Source of the DNA: Antedon bifida | Lineage: Eukaryota > Echinodermata > Crinoidea > Comatulida > Antedonidae | Direction: 5' to 3' | Length of the DNA: 64,000 bases | NCBI GenBank assembly: GCA_963402885.1 | Contig: OY727098.1 | Coordinates: forward strand, 6,133,001 to 6,197,000 | Shown here: positions 1 to 13,123 of the stretch, one piece after another | Position numbering within the stretch: the stretch's first letter is position 1 | Layout: the number at the start of each line of letters is the position of its first letter | Made by a program: the position numbers and the translations under genes | The notes under the pieces: model-generated | The model's database searches: none | Told to the model about the DNA's origin: nothing | Seen by the model: the letters and a program-made list of their open reading frames with translations, nothing else

Positions 1-559
1 ATTAAACTTTTACTAAGTTTTAAATTCAAATGTTATATGGTTTTCGATTTATGTTAAATACGCGAAATTCGTTAAAACGCGCGTAAGTCATGTTGCGCAA
101 CTCTGACGTCATTCAAAAATAAAAAAGCACAACTTCACGTGAATGCCCACATGTTAACAAAGTTATGAAATGTTAACTTTACAAGTTTTAGAGATACGCT
201 CTGCACAAAAATGACAGAAAGAAAGAATAATACAGAAAAAAAAAAAGATGAAACAGGACAGTTCCAAGGAGTTATCCGCTGAATGCGGATAACTAAAAAA
301 AAAAAAAGATGAAACAGGACAGTTCCAAGGAGTTATCCGCTGAATGCGGATAACTAAAAAAAAAAAAAAAAAGATGAAACAGGACAGTTCCAAGGAGTTA
401 TCCGCTGAATGCGGATAACTAAAAAAAGTAACACTACAATTCCAAGGGCTTATCCGCTTGAGGCGGATAACCAACAAAGATGATGAAGATGAAAAAAAAG
501 ATATTTACAATCACATGGGTTATCCTGCAACTAAGTTGCGGATAACCAAAAAAAAAAAA
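1..559 (+). repeat. Array unit 0 (3' part only), with a hairpin cluster
   Basis: The 3' portion of a diverged unit, followed by five hairpin segments: 270-294, 331-355, 396-420 (AGTTATCCGC / GCGGATAACT), 448-472 (GCTTATCCGC / GCGGATAACC) and 518-547 (GGTTATCC, bulged T, GCAAC-TAA-GTTGC, GGATAACC). Loops differ while stems are largely kept. Confidence 0.8.
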
Positions 560-1721
560 TAGATTTGAACTCGTCACTACGGACGAGTTAGGTTATCCGC
601 AGCGCAAAAGCCACGCGCACGACATAAGTTAGAATATTGCGCACAGAAACACGATTATGCCATTGAAAAAGTGTTAGTGTGCCCTCTATTTTGCTTCACG
701 TCTAAGTATATACGGTATACACTATATAATGTATACGTACTACATACAGTGCAGAATAGGTGAAAATAAGTGACCAAAGTTATTGACGCTTTTGAACATG
801 ATGACGTCATCACAATTTTAAAAATGGTAAATCATGTAAAAGATAATTGATTGACCTAGACAATATTACAAAATTGAGGAAAATGGAATATGGATAAGTA
901 GAGATGCGCTCTATTAAATGTGATGAGCTATGACGAAAGAGACAAAAATCCTATATTTGATATTGGAGTGGCCATACGATGACGTCACAATGTCCGGTTA
1001 GCCAAATGGATGCATGATTCTATATCTACAACTCATCTACTTTCAGAATATGTAAAAAAAAATAAAATTGACCATGTAGTTTAGAATCTATGACTGTTTA
1101 AAAAAAGTTATAATTTTGACAAATTTTTGAAATTTTTTATCAAAAACGCGCGCAAATTGTTCAATTCTACGTGCTCGTATGACGTGATTTTAAGTCGAAA
1201 TTGTTTGAAAGTTGGTAAAATTACTAGAAAAGGCTGAAAAAACAAAAATCAATAAAAAAAAACATGTTTTTGCCCTACGTGCGCACGCGCGCGTAAAAAT
1301 ATTGCGCACGCGTGGGAATTTTTGAAATGCTCAAAATGACATGAAACGCGTAGAAAGTTGATTAGAAATGGATTTTTCGCAATTTGAAATTTTAAACGCG
1401 CGTGCGCGCGTAACTTTCTGCGCAACCTGCCATTTTTAATCCATAGAAAGTTTGCGCTTGATATGACTTAAATTTTCACCAAGTTTCAATACAAAATGAC
1501 TTTTGGTTTTTAATCTATGATCAATCATTGAAATTCATAAAATCGCGCGTAACTTACGCTGCGCGACTCAAAATTCTTAAAAAAAAGTTTCTTGCACATC
1601 TACAGCTGCAGGTCAATCTTATGACAAAGTTATACAATCTTATGTTAGCCAGAATTTGAGATACGCTGCGAACAAAATTCGTGGAAAGAAAGAAGAATAT
1701 AGAAAAAAAAAAAACAAAAAA
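560..1721 (+). repeat. Array unit 1
   Basis: 1162 bp. TGACGTCA boxes at 802-809 and 980-987. No terminal GGTTATCCGC hairpin survives before the next unit, only an A-rich run. Confidence 0.85.
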
Positions 1722-3013
1722 CTAGATTTGAACTCGTCACTACGGACGAGTTAGGTTATCCGCAGCGCAAAAGCCACGTGCACGTCATACGTTAGAATAT
1801 TGCGCGCAGAAAAACGATTATGCCATTGAAAAAATGTTAGTCCGCTCTCTATTTTTCGTCACGTCAAAGTATATACGGTATACACTATATACTGTATACG
1901 TACTACATACAGTGCAGAATAGGTGAAAATAAGTGACCAAAGTTATTGACGCTTTTGAACATGATGACGTCATCCCAAATTTTTAAAATCGTAAATCATG
2001 CGAAAGGTAATTGATTGAATTAGACAATATAAAAAAATGGGGAGAAATGGAATACGGATAAGTGGAGATGCGCTCTATTAAATGTGATGAGCTATGACGA
2101 AAGAGACAAAAATCCTATATTTCATATTCGAGTGGCCAAACGATGACGTCACAATGTCCGGTTAGCCATATCGATGCATGATTCGAGAAATACAACTCAT
2201 CTACTTCCAGAATATGTAATTTTAAAAAAGTTCACCACGTAGTTTAGAATTTATGACTGTTTAAAAAAAGGTCTAATTTTTTAATTTTTTTTTTTTTCAT
2301 CAAAAACACGCGCAAATTATCCAATTCTACGTGCTCGTGTGACGTGATTTTAAGTCGAAATTGATTGAAAATTGATAAATTTACTAGAAAAGGCTGAAAA
2401 AACAAAAATCAAGCAAAAAATAGATGTTTTTGCGCTACGTGCGCACGCGCGCGTACAAAAACTGCGCACGCGTGGGAAATTTTGAAATGCTCAAAATGAC
2501 ATGAAACGCGTAGAAATTTGATTAGAAATGAATTTTGCGCATTTTAAAATTTTGAACGCGCGTGCGCCCGTAACTTTATGTATAACATGCCATTTTTAAT
2601 CCATAGAAAGTTTGCGCATGATATAACTTAAATTTTCACCAATTTTCAATAGAAAATGACTTTTGGTTTTTAATCTATGATCAATCATTGAAATTCATAA
2701 AATCGCGCGTAACTTTCGCTGCGCGACTCGAAAATCATAAAAAAAAGTTTCTTGCACATCTACAGCTACAGGGCAATCTTATGACAAAGTTATACAATCA
2801 TGTGTTGGCCAGAATTAGAGATACGCTGCGAACAAAAATTCGTGGAAAGAAAGAAGAACATAGAAAGAAAAAAAAAAGAAAAAAAAAAAGATCCTGACAA
2901 TAACAAGGGGTTATCCGCCAAGTGCGGATAACCAAAAAAAAAAAAGAAAAAAAAGATCCTGACAATAACAAGGGGTTATCCGCCAAGTGCGGATAACCAA
3001 AAAAAAAGAAAAA
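1722..3013 (+). repeat. Array unit 2
   Basis: 1292 bp. TGACGTCA at 1965-1972 and 2144-2151. Two 3' hairpins at 2909-2933 and 2974-2998, each in a GATCCTGACAATAACAAGG context. Confidence 0.87.
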
Positions 3014-4235
3014 CTAGATTTGAACTCGTCACTACGGACGAGTTAGGTTATCCGCAGCGCAAAAGCCACGCGCACGACATAAGTTAGAATATTGCGCGCA
3101 GAAACACGATTATGCCATTGAAAAAGTGTTAGTGTGCCCTCTATTTTGCTTCACGTCTAAGTATATACGGTATACACTATATACTGTATACGTACTACAT
3201 ACAGTGCAGAATAGGTGAAAATAAGTGACCAAAGTTATTGACGCTTTTGAACATGATGACGTCATCACAATTTTAAAAATGGTAAATCAAGTAAAAGATA
3301 ATTGATTGACCTAGACAATATAACAAAATTGAGGAAAATGGAATATGGATAAGTAGAGATGCGCTCTATTAAATGTGATGAGCTATGACGAAAGAGACAA
3401 AAATCCTATATTTGATATTGGAGTGGCCATACGATGACGTCACAATGTCCGGTTAGCCAAATGGATGCATGATTCTATATCTACAACTCATCTACTTTTA
3501 GAATATGTAAAAAAAAATAAAATTGACCATGTAGTTTAGAATCTATGACTGTTTAAAAAAAGGTATAATTTTGACAAATTTTTGAAATTGTTTATCAAAA
3601 ACGCGCGCAAATTGTTCAATTCTACGTGCTCGTATGACGTGATTTTAAGTCGAAATTGTTTGAAAGTTGGTAAAATTACTAGAAAAGGCTGACAAAACAA
3701 AAATCAAGCAAAAAAAACATGTTTTTGCCCTACGTGCGCACGAGCGCGTAAAAATATTGCGCACGCGTGGGAATTTTTGAAATGCTCAAAATGACATGAA
3801 ACGCGTAGAAAATTGATTAGAAATGGATTTTTCGCAATTTGAAATTTTAAACGCGCGTGCGCGCGTAACTTTCTCCGCAATCTGCCATTTTTAATCCACA
3901 GAAAGTTTGCGCTTGATATGACTTAAATTTTCACCAAGTTTCAATACAAAATGACTTTTGGTTTTTAATCTATGATCAATCATTGAAATTCATAAAATCG
4001 CGCGTAACATACGCTGCGCGACTCAAAATTCTTTAAAAAAAGTTTCTTGCACATCTACAGCTGCAGGTCAATCTTATGACAAAGTTATACAATCTTATGT
4101 TAGCCAGAATTTGAGATACGCTGCGAACAAAATTCGTGGAAAGAAAGAAGAATATAGAAAAAAAAAAAAAAAAAAAAAAAGAAAAAAAAGATCCTGACAA
4201 TAACAAGGGGTTATCCGCCAAGTGCGGATAACCAA
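3014..4235 (+). repeat. Array unit 3
   Basis: 1222 bp, nearly identical to units 1 and 6 over long stretches. One 3' hairpin at 4209-4233, directly abutting the next CTAGATTT. Confidence 0.87.
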
Positions 4236-5381
4236 CTAGATTTGAACTCGTCACTACGGACGAGTTAGGTTATCCGCAGCGCAAAAGCCACGCGCACGAC
4301 ATAAGTTAGAATATTGCGCACAGAAAAACGATTATGCCATTGAAAAAGTGTTAGTGCGCCCTCTATTTTGTGTCACGTCTAAGTATATACAGTACACTAT
4401 ATACTGTATACGTACTACATACAGTGCAGAATAGGTGAAAATAAGTGACCAAAGTTATTGACGCTTTTGCAAGTGATGACGTCATCACAATTTTAAAAAT
4501 GGTAAATCATGTAAAAGATAATTGATTGACCTAGACAATATTACAAAATTGAGGAAAATGGAATATAGATAAGTAGAGATGCGCTCTATTAAATGTGATG
4601 AGCTATGACGAAAGAGAAAAAAATCCTATATTTGATATTGGAGTGGCCATACGATGACGTCACAATGTCCGGTTAGCCAAATGTATGCATGATTCTATAT
4701 CTATAACTCATCTACTTTCAGAATATGTAAAAAAAAATAAAATTGACCATGTAGTTTAGAATCTATGACTGTTTAAAAAAAGGTATAATTTTGACAAATT
4801 TTTGAAATTGTTTATCAAAAACGCGCGCAAATTGTTCAATTCTACGTGCTCGTATGACGTGATTTTAAGTCGAAATTGTTTTCAAAGTTGGTAAAATTAT
4901 TAGAAAAGGCTGAAAAAACAAAAATCAAGCAAAAAAAACATGTTTTTGCCCTACATGCGCACGCGCGCGTAAAAATATTGCGCACGCGTGGGAATTTTTT
5001 AAATACTCAAAATGACATGAAACGCGTAGAAAATTGATTAGAAATGGATTTTTCGCAATTTGAAATTTTAAACGCGCGTGCGCGCGTAACTTTTTGTGAA
5101 ACATGCCATTTTTAATCCATAGAAAGTTTGCGCATAATATGACTTAAATTTTCACCAAGTTTCAATACAAAATGACTTTTAGTTTTTATTCTATGATCAA
5201 TCATTGAAATTCAAAAAATCGCGCGTAACTTACGCTGCGCGACACGAAATTCGAAAAAAAAAGTTTCTTGCACATCTACAGCTACAGGGCAATCTTATGA
5301 CAAAGTTATAGAATCTTATGTTGGCTAGAATTAGCGATACGCTGCGAACAAAAATCGTGGAAAGAAAGAAGAAAATAGAAA
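4236..5381 (+). repeat. Array unit 4
   Basis: 1146 bp. The 3' hairpin segment is missing, and the unit ends at a GAAAATAGAAA run before CTAGATTT. Confidence 0.85.
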
Positions 5382-6990
5382 CTAGATTTGAACTCGTCAC
5401 TTTGACGAGTTCGGGTTATCTGCACAAACGCAATATGCACATACTTAACTATATGAACCTCGACAATTATTATGCCATCCTATGACATGAAATAAATATG
5501 TTTACAGTGCTGAATTGTACCTATTATGTAGCATACACCATATTACAGTATTTTACAGAATAAACTGTATATGTCATATACAGTGTAGCATAGACAAAAT
5601 TACGAGACCCATCTTTTAAATCCAATTTTTAACACGATGACGTCATCAAATTGACATATAAAGATAACAATTTTAGAAGATAATTATCTAAAAATTTACA
5701 TTAAAACAAATTTGAAGAATTTTGGGCACGTAAAAGTGAGATGCGCTCTCGTTTAAACGCAATGAACTTTTACGCAAGAGATGAAAATATGACTTTTTGA
5801 ATTCAACTGGCCATATGATGACGTCACAACATCTGATTGGCAAAATATTCACATCAATTCGTATCTACAATCCAATAGCTTCCAGAAAACGTTTTAATCA
5901 TGATTATCACTTTTTATTCTGACGAGCTATAACAGATTGAAATTTACTGTAAAGATGAAAATAAGTGACCCACGTTATTTACGTTTTTAGACATGATGAC
6001 GTCATAAAAATTAAAATATTTTTAATTCATGCGAAAGATAGTTGATTAACGTAGACAATATTAAAATTTCGGGGGAAATGGAATACGTATAACCTAGAAG
6101 CGCTTTGTTGAATTTGATGAGCAATAACGAAAGAGTAAAAAATCCTATATTTTACATTCGTGTGGCCATACGATGACGTCATAACATCCGAGTGGTAAAG
6201 GTTCTGCATGAATTCATATCTACAACATATCTGCTTACATATTAAATTAAAAAAATTGGGGGTCGTGGATGATCCTGAGGAGCTATAATAGATTAAAAAT
6301 AGGCTTAATTTTGACAATTTGTTGTCACTTTTGCAACTAAAACGCGCGCAAATGGTCTAAATCAACGTGTTCGTATGACGTCATTTTAATTTGAAATGAT
6401 GTAAATCTTTTTTAAAATGACTAAGAAAGGCTGTAAAATCATAATTCAAGAAAAAAACACATGATTTTCATGCTCCGTGCGCACCTTACGCGTAATTTTT
6501 TTCGCGCGCGTGGGAATTTTTGACATGTTTAAAATGTCATGATCAGCGTAGAAAGTTGATTAGAAATTAATTTTGCGCATTTTTAAATTTTAAATGCGCG
6601 TGCGCGCGTAACTTCTTGTGAAACATGTCATTTTTAATCCATAGAAAGTTTGCCCTTGATATGACTTAAATTTTCACCAAGTGTCAATACAAAATGACTT
6701 TTGGTTTATAATCTATGACCAAACATTGAAATTCATAAAATCGCGCGTAACTTACGCTACGCGACTCTAACGTCATATAACGAAGTTTCCTGCACATCTA
6801 CAGCTACAGATCAATCTTATGACAAAGTTATACAATCTTATGTTGACAAGGGTGAGAGATATGCGTGCAACAAAATTCCGGGAAAGAAAGAAGAACAAAG
6901 ATGATGAAAAAAAAAGATATTTACAATCACATGGGTTATCCTGCAACTAAGTTGCGGATAACCAAAAAAAAGAGAAAAAAAAAAAAAAAA
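5382..6990 (+). repeat. Array unit 5, most diverged, with duplicated 5' half
   Basis: 1609 bp. The 5' hairpin is AACTCGTC-ACTTT-GACGAGTT, followed by TCGGGTTATCTGC. The TGACGTCA-bearing 5' half occurs twice (about 5630-5830 and 5990-6180), and another TGACGTCA follows near 6375. The 3' hairpin at 6934-6963 is the long bulged type also seen at 518-547. Confidence 0.83.
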
Positions 6991-8138
6991 CTAGATTTGA
7001 ACTCGTCACTACGGACGAGTTAGGTTATCCGCAGCGCAAAAGCCACGCGCACGACATAAGTTAGAATATTGCGCACAGAAAAACGATTATGCCATTGAAA
7101 AAGTGTTAGTGCGCCCTCTATTTTGCTTCACGTCTAAGTATAATTATACGGTATACACTATATACTGTATACGTACTACATACAGTGCAGAATAGGTGAA
7201 AATAAGTGACCAAAGTTATTGACGCTTTTGAACATGATGACGTCATCACAATTTTAAAAATGGTTAATCATGCAAAATATAATTGATTGACCTAGACAAT
7301 ATTACAAAATTGAGGAAAATGGAATATGGATAAGTAGAGATGCGCTCTATTAAATGTGATGAGCTATGACGAAAGAGACAAAAATCCTATATGTGATATT
7401 GGAGTGGCCATACGATGACGTCACAATGTCCGGTTAGCCAAATGGATGCATGATTATATATCTACAACTCATCTACTTTCAGAATATGTAAAAAAAAATA
7501 AAATTGACCATGTAGTTTAGAATCTATGACTGTTTAAAAAAAGGTAAAATTTTGACAAATTTTTGAAATTGTTTATCAAAAACGCGCGCAAATTGTTCAA
7601 TTCTACGTGCTCGTATGACGTGATTTTAAGTCGAAATTGTTTGAAAGTTGGTAAAATTACTAGAAAAGGCTGAAAAAACAAAAATCAAGCAAAAAAAACA
7701 TGTTTTTGCCCTACGTGCGCACGCGCGCGTAAAAACATTGCGCATGAGTGGGAATTTTTGAAATGCTCAAAATGTCATGAAACGCGTAGAAAGTTGATTA
7801 GAAATGGATTTTTCGCAATTTGAAATTTTAAACGTGCATGCGCGCGTAACTTTCTGCGCAACCTGCCATTTTTAATCCATAGAAAGTTTGCGCTTGATAT
7901 GACTTAAATTTTCACCAAGTTTCAATACAAAATGACTTTTGGTTTTTAATCTATGATCAATCATTGAAATTCATAAAATCGCGCGTAACTTACGCTGCGC
8001 GACTCAAAATTCTTAAAAAAAAGTTTCTTGCACATCTACAGCTGCAGGTCAATCTTATGACAAAGTTATACAATCTTATGTTAGCCAGAATTTGAGATAC
8101 GCTGCGAACAAAATTCGTGGAAAGAAAGAAGAATATAG

Positions 8139-8171
<33 letters not shown>

Positions 8172-8327
8172 TCCTGACAATAACAAGGGGTTATCCGCCA
8201 AGTGCGGATAACCAAAAAAGATCCTGACAATAACAAGGGGTTATCCGCCAAGTGCGGATAACCAAAAAGATCCTGACAATAACAAGGGGTTATCCGCCAA
8301 GTGCGGATAACCAAATATAATTTCAAA
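6991..8327 (+). repeat. Array unit 6
   Basis: 1337 bp. Three tandem hairpin segments at 8189-8213, 8239-8263 and 8288-8312 show local amplification of the 3' end. Confidence 0.87.
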
Positions 8328-9553
8328 CTAGATTTGAACTCGTCACTACGGACGAGTTAGGTTATCCGCAGCGCAAAAGCCACGTGCACGTCATACGTTA
8401 GAATATTGCGCACAGAAAAACGATTATGCCCTTGAAAAAATGTTACTGTGCTCTCTATTTTTTGTCACGTCTAAGCATATACAGTATACACTATATACTG
8501 TATACGTACTACATACAGTGCAGAATAGGTGAAAATAAGTGACCAAAGTTATTGACGCTTTTGCACACGATGACGTCAAAACAATTTTAACAATGGTAAA
8601 TCATGCGAAAGATAATTGATTGACCTAGACATATAAAAAAAATGGAGGAAACTGGAATACGGATAAGTGGAGATGCGCTCTATTAAATGTGACGAGCTAT
8701 GAAGAAAGAGACAAAAATCCAATATTTTATATTCGAGTGGCCATACGATGACGTCACAATGTCCGGTTAGCCAAATGGATGCACGATTCTTTATCTACAA
8801 CTCATCTAATTTCAGAATATGTAAAAAAAAATAAAATTGACCATGTAGTTTAGAATCTATGACTGTTTAAAAAAAGGTATAATTTTGACAAATTTTTGAA
8901 ATTGTTTATCAAAAACGCGCGCAAATTGTTCAATTCTACGTGCTCGTATGACGTGATTTTAAGTCGAAATTGTTTGAAAGTTGGTAAAATTACTAGAAAA
9001 GGCTGAAAAAACAAAAATCAAGCAAAAAAAACATGTTTTTGCCCTACGTGCGCACGCGCGCGTAAAAATATTGCGCACGCGTGGGAAATTTTGAAATGCT
9101 CAAAATGACATGAAACGCGTAGAAAGTTGATTAGAAATGGATTTTTCGCAATTTGAAATTTTAAACGCGCGTGCGCGCGTAACTTTTTGCGCAACCTGCC
9201 ATTTTTAATCCATAGAAAGTTTGCGCTTGATATGACTTAAATTTTCACCAAGTTTCAATACAAAATGACTTTTGGTTTTTAATCTATGATCAATCATTGA
9301 AATTCATAAAATCGCGCGTAACTTACGCTGCGCGACTCAAAATTCATAAAAAAAAGTTTCTTGCACATCTACAGCTGCAGGTCAATCTTATGACAAAGTT
9401 ATACAATCTTATGTTAGCCAGAATTTGAGATACGCTGCGAACAAAATTCGTGGAAAGAAAGAAGAATATAGAAAAAAAAAAAAAAAAAAAAAAAAAAAAG
9501 AAAAAAAAGATCCTGACAATAACAAGGGGTTATCCGCCAAGTGCGGATAACCA
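8328..9553 (+). repeat. Array unit 7 (right end of array)
   Basis: 1226 bp, ending in the hairpin at 9528-9552. Sequence after 9553 is unrelated AT-rich DNA, so the array edge coincides with the hairpin. Confidence 0.87.
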
Positions 9554-12500
9554 ATAAAATCAATTTTGACTAATATAGTGACCAAAAAGAAGAAAGAAGA
9601 AAAGGAAACCTTTTTTACGACAAATTAATTTGGAAAAATAAAAGTTACTGAGTGATTTTTTATAAACTAGAAATCTAGCTAGTCAACAGCAAAGTAAAAT
9701 ATTAGAAAATCATGGAAACTTTGCCTGGTTTGAACACTAAAAACAATTTTTTTATGGGAAATCGTTATAGCCTAAATATTTTTGGGGAATTAGAAGGTAA
9801 GCCAATGCACACTGAGAAGTAAATAGAGTGCAAGGCCTTGCCACTACGGCTACGTCAAGAAACATCCTCATGACTTTTGTTTAAAGAAATTTAATTTCTT
9901 CATTGTAAGAACAAAACCCATTTTGAGTAAAAAATAGAAATGTGAAGCAAGGGAATTAAAAGTGAGTAAATTATGTGTTTAATCATTTTGATGTAGATAA
10001 CATACTCAATGTTTGACAATTTTATAAGTAAAACAATTTTTTGTCAGAATTTTTTTTTATGAAAGAAAGGAATTGTTCATTAGGAGTTGATCAGAAATTG
10101 TTTTATCTCAGAATCTTTTTAGCCAGGATTGTTTTTGTACTTGACAAAAATGTTATGAGATTATCAACAAGCTTACATTGAGAAGAACTAGGGGTCTGAT
10201 TATTATTAATGATTGTTGTGTGTTTGCCTGTTGCCTCTAAATACAGGCAAACAAATACTATCAAACTCATTATCATCAGTTTAATATTAATTTGTAAAAA
10301 GTAATGTAAAAATCATGGAAGAGTGAAATTTCACTCTTCCCTGGTGGTTGCAAGGAGTAGCTTTGCTGGTTGTAGAGCAGTGCCCCTTATTGGCAACTTA
10401 GTCTGCCATGTTGTTTACTGGTTGATATGAAGAATAAAATATATAATATGGTAGCAAATAGACAACATATAAATAATTCACATTAAGGGCACACCATGCC
10501 CAAGACTGTTAATAATGGTAAGTGCCCTATTGCGGTACCTAGTTTATTTAAATTGTCAGGCTATAGCATATACATATTTAAAAAGGACACGGATTAGGTT
10601 TGTATACAGTTACTTTATTAATTCCACAAGATAGGTTACAAGAACAGTTATGAAAAGTTATTTACTCCTTGTACAAATTACAAGTGGAATACAGTTACAA
10701 AACGGAAATATTTAATTAACATTTAAATTATATGAAAAAGAACAACATTTACAGAAATATATTTACAGATATTATAAAAGAATTAAATTGAATAAATAGA
10801 AAAAACCAAGAAATCAGCTTTATGGAATTCTAAAACAGACTGATCATTCAGGTCAATGTAAATCATGTACTGTAGTACTGTATTTACAAAATACCCTGAG
10901 TATATTGTAGATAGATAGCATAATCTAAAAAGGAACATACACTGAGGCTTTGCATAATATGCTATACAGTATAAGCCTGAATTTTTATTATTAAACATCC
11001 TATTTCTAGGCAGTATCAAACTTAATGTGCCCGGTTAGATGACATTATATTACTACTATATTTGGGCACATCAGACCTTTTTTGCCAAACTAGTCTTGAT
11101 AGTGTAGACTGGGTGTTACAGATCATTAGTTGGCCAACCGTTTAGTAGTCTAAAGCTCTGTCTACACTATCAAACTTGTGTCCGTATATGGTTAGATTTA
11201 TTTATCACTACCATTTGGGAATACCTATTTTGATAGTGTAGACAGAGCTTAACACCCTATCTCTTACAGCAGAGTGACCATATGTTGACTATAACCAGGG
11301 TGTTGTAAACTCCCTGACTATAACCATTATTGCTGCAGCATATTTGATACAAAGTGGTAAAGACAGTTTTGGAAATATACTGTAGAACTGTTATTAGTAC
11401 AACACAAATTATTACATGGATATCTCATAGGATAATCTTACTGAATTACTATGCTTTCACACACTAGTAATTGTCACTAAGTAATGTAAACACAGTGTAA
11501 ACAGAAGTTAAAAAGATGTGCATGTACATTGATTCCTTGTTCCAGGATTTTTCATACAAAAACGCAGGTTTGTAACAAGGTAACCATATGTTACATTTTG
11601 TAAGACTGATTTGTGTAGTGTGAATCAAGACTTAATGGATGGAATTGAGTATAAAGTATAGTTGCAATGATTTAATACAACAGTTGTGCATAGATGTTGT
11701 TTGTTTTGTAGTAACTATAGCACTTGTTTTTATATTCAACCAATTGTGGATAAACCTCAGATCAAACGGAGCTCTCGTGCTAATGTCGATACGTGGCGCT
11801 CTTTTCACATAAACATATGAAAGACAATAGAAAATGTTTCACCAAACCAAGTATGGTAGGTACGGCAGTACAACAAAATAAAATCTATTATATTACATTA
11901 CTATACATCTATCAAGTTTTAAATTGCACAGTATATTAAGTATCATAAGTAAAGGTTAAAGAAATAAATTTATAATACTATTGGATGCATAATAGAATAA
12001 ATCCTAAAAGCAAAACCATACCATGTATTGATTAACAAAAATTAAATAATTTCTATTTAATATTCCTAATATTAATATAGTCATAATATTTAATATACAT
12101 ATCAACTTACTGATAAATGTAAATATTCTCTAAATATTAATTAAACTTAATTTTTTGTTGCAAATACTTTTTACGAAAATAGAGGTTTATTTTTGTTTCG
12201 TCTGCAAAAAGTAGTTTAGTATGGCTTCGCAAAGCATTAAGTTCATAAACTTATGACAATCTAGTTTTTATAATCAGTACTACTAAATTTGAATCTTTAT
12301 ATGATTATCAAAATACCTTTTCACTATTAAACACAAAATAAAGTTTACCACACAAGAGAGATTACACTTCTCTGTTTCTACTACTGTATGTACATTGGTG
12401 GTTCTAGGTCTGACGTTGAGCTTGTTAAAAACACAGGGAAACTAGAGGATGGCTGGCAGTTTATTTATGCATGCTAGTATTATTTTACAGTAGGACCACT

Positions 12501-12952
12501 CCTTTGGAACACTGAGAGAACCCCTATTAAGGAGGGAACAATGTCCCGTAAAACAAATTAGCGGCAATATATGTTTTAGAACTACAGCCAGGGGAAATCA
12601 CTATTAAGGGAACACTTTCCTATGAAACAAATCAGTGGAAATATTGTTGCTGTGGTTGATTTTCCCTTTGTTTTTGTATGTCTATTTCATGTTTGAATGT
12701 TTTTTGTATAAATTGTTATTACTTATTGTATTGATATTTTTCTATGTTAATGTTTTGATGTTTTTGTGTACTTTTTATACAGCTTTTATGTAAATGCAAT
12801 ACTTTCAGCTTCTGCTACTTTTTGTATATATATGTTTTTTTATACCGAAATAAATAAATAAATAATATTTGAAGGTGTCTCCTTAATAAGGGCTCTACTG
12901 TTGTAATTTGACTTTGATTTAAAACTAGACTTTCCTGATTTTTAGAGTGTAA
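9554..12952. other. Intergenic/3' flank of the STAND gene
   Basis: AT-rich DNA with no supported exon. It holds MITE copies at about 11040-11127 and 11151-11251, a short palindrome GAAGAGTGAAATTTCACTCTTCC at about 10318-10340, and a (AATA)n run near 12845. Part may be the 3'UTR of the minus-strand gene. Confidence 0.6.
11151..11251. mobile_element. MITE, CTCTGTCTACACTATCAAA family, short copy
   Basis: Starts TAAAGCTCTGTCTACACTATCAAAC and ends TTTTGATAGTGTAGACAGAGCTTA. The central part is shortened. A right-half copy lies just before it (11040-11127, GATAGTGTAGACTGGGTGTTA). Confidence 0.85.
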
Positions 12953-13123
12953 TTATTCATCTTCACTATCACTGTTTTCATCATCCTCATTTGCCTCATT
13001 AATTTGTTGGTTTTGTGCATTGACCTGGTTGCGACGCTCAAGATTTTGTTTCACAGACCTATAACGACTTTCAGCCAAGCAATTACGGCAACGTTGAGTG
13101 CGTGGATGATGATAACCAAAAAC
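12953..13123 (-). CDS. STAND gene exon 23: terminal exon, acidic tail, stop
   Basis: Begins VFGYHHPRTQRCRNCL, the V-x-G-x-x-HP-x-T motif common after TPR pairs in this family. It then runs into an Asn/Gln-rich and Asp/Glu-rich tail ending DSEDE-stop (TAA at 12953-12955). A possible minus-strand AATAAA lies at 12460-12465, about 490 bases past the stop. The true 3' end is not established. Confidence 0.93.
   Translation of the reverse strand, partial: VFGYHHPRTQRCRNCLAESRYRSVKQNLERRNQVNAQNQQINEANEDDENSDSEDE

Larger units (their letters stand above)
1..9553. repeat. Tandem array of 1.15-1.6 kb hairpin-ended units (Helentron/HINE-like satellite)
   Basis: Seven full units and one partial unit lie head to tail. 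Each starts CTAGATTTGAACTCGTC with a hairpin AACTCGTC-loop-GACGAGTT, continues AGGTTATCCGCAGCGC, and ends with one or more copies of a roughly 50-bp segment carrying the hairpin GGTTATCCGC-loop-GCGGATAACC followed by poly-A. The 10-mer near the 5' end and the right arm of the 3' hairpin are inverted copies of each other, which resembles the subterminal inverted repeats of Helentron/HINE elements. Inside, units share TGACGTCA boxes, a palindromic TATACGGTATAC.. block and CGCG-rich words. No long ORF is present. The short ORFs differ between units and are not conserved. Confidence 0.88.

Noticed and set aside
163..477. Short ORFs within the satellite (e.g. 163-477, 2798-2986, 6027-6317, 8081-8326)
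   Set aside because: Not conserved in position or frame between units, and mostly poly-A and hairpin translation.
1..9553. CRISPR array
   Set aside because: Hairpin repeats are not separated by unique spacers of constant length, units are over 1 kb, and the context is eukaryotic.
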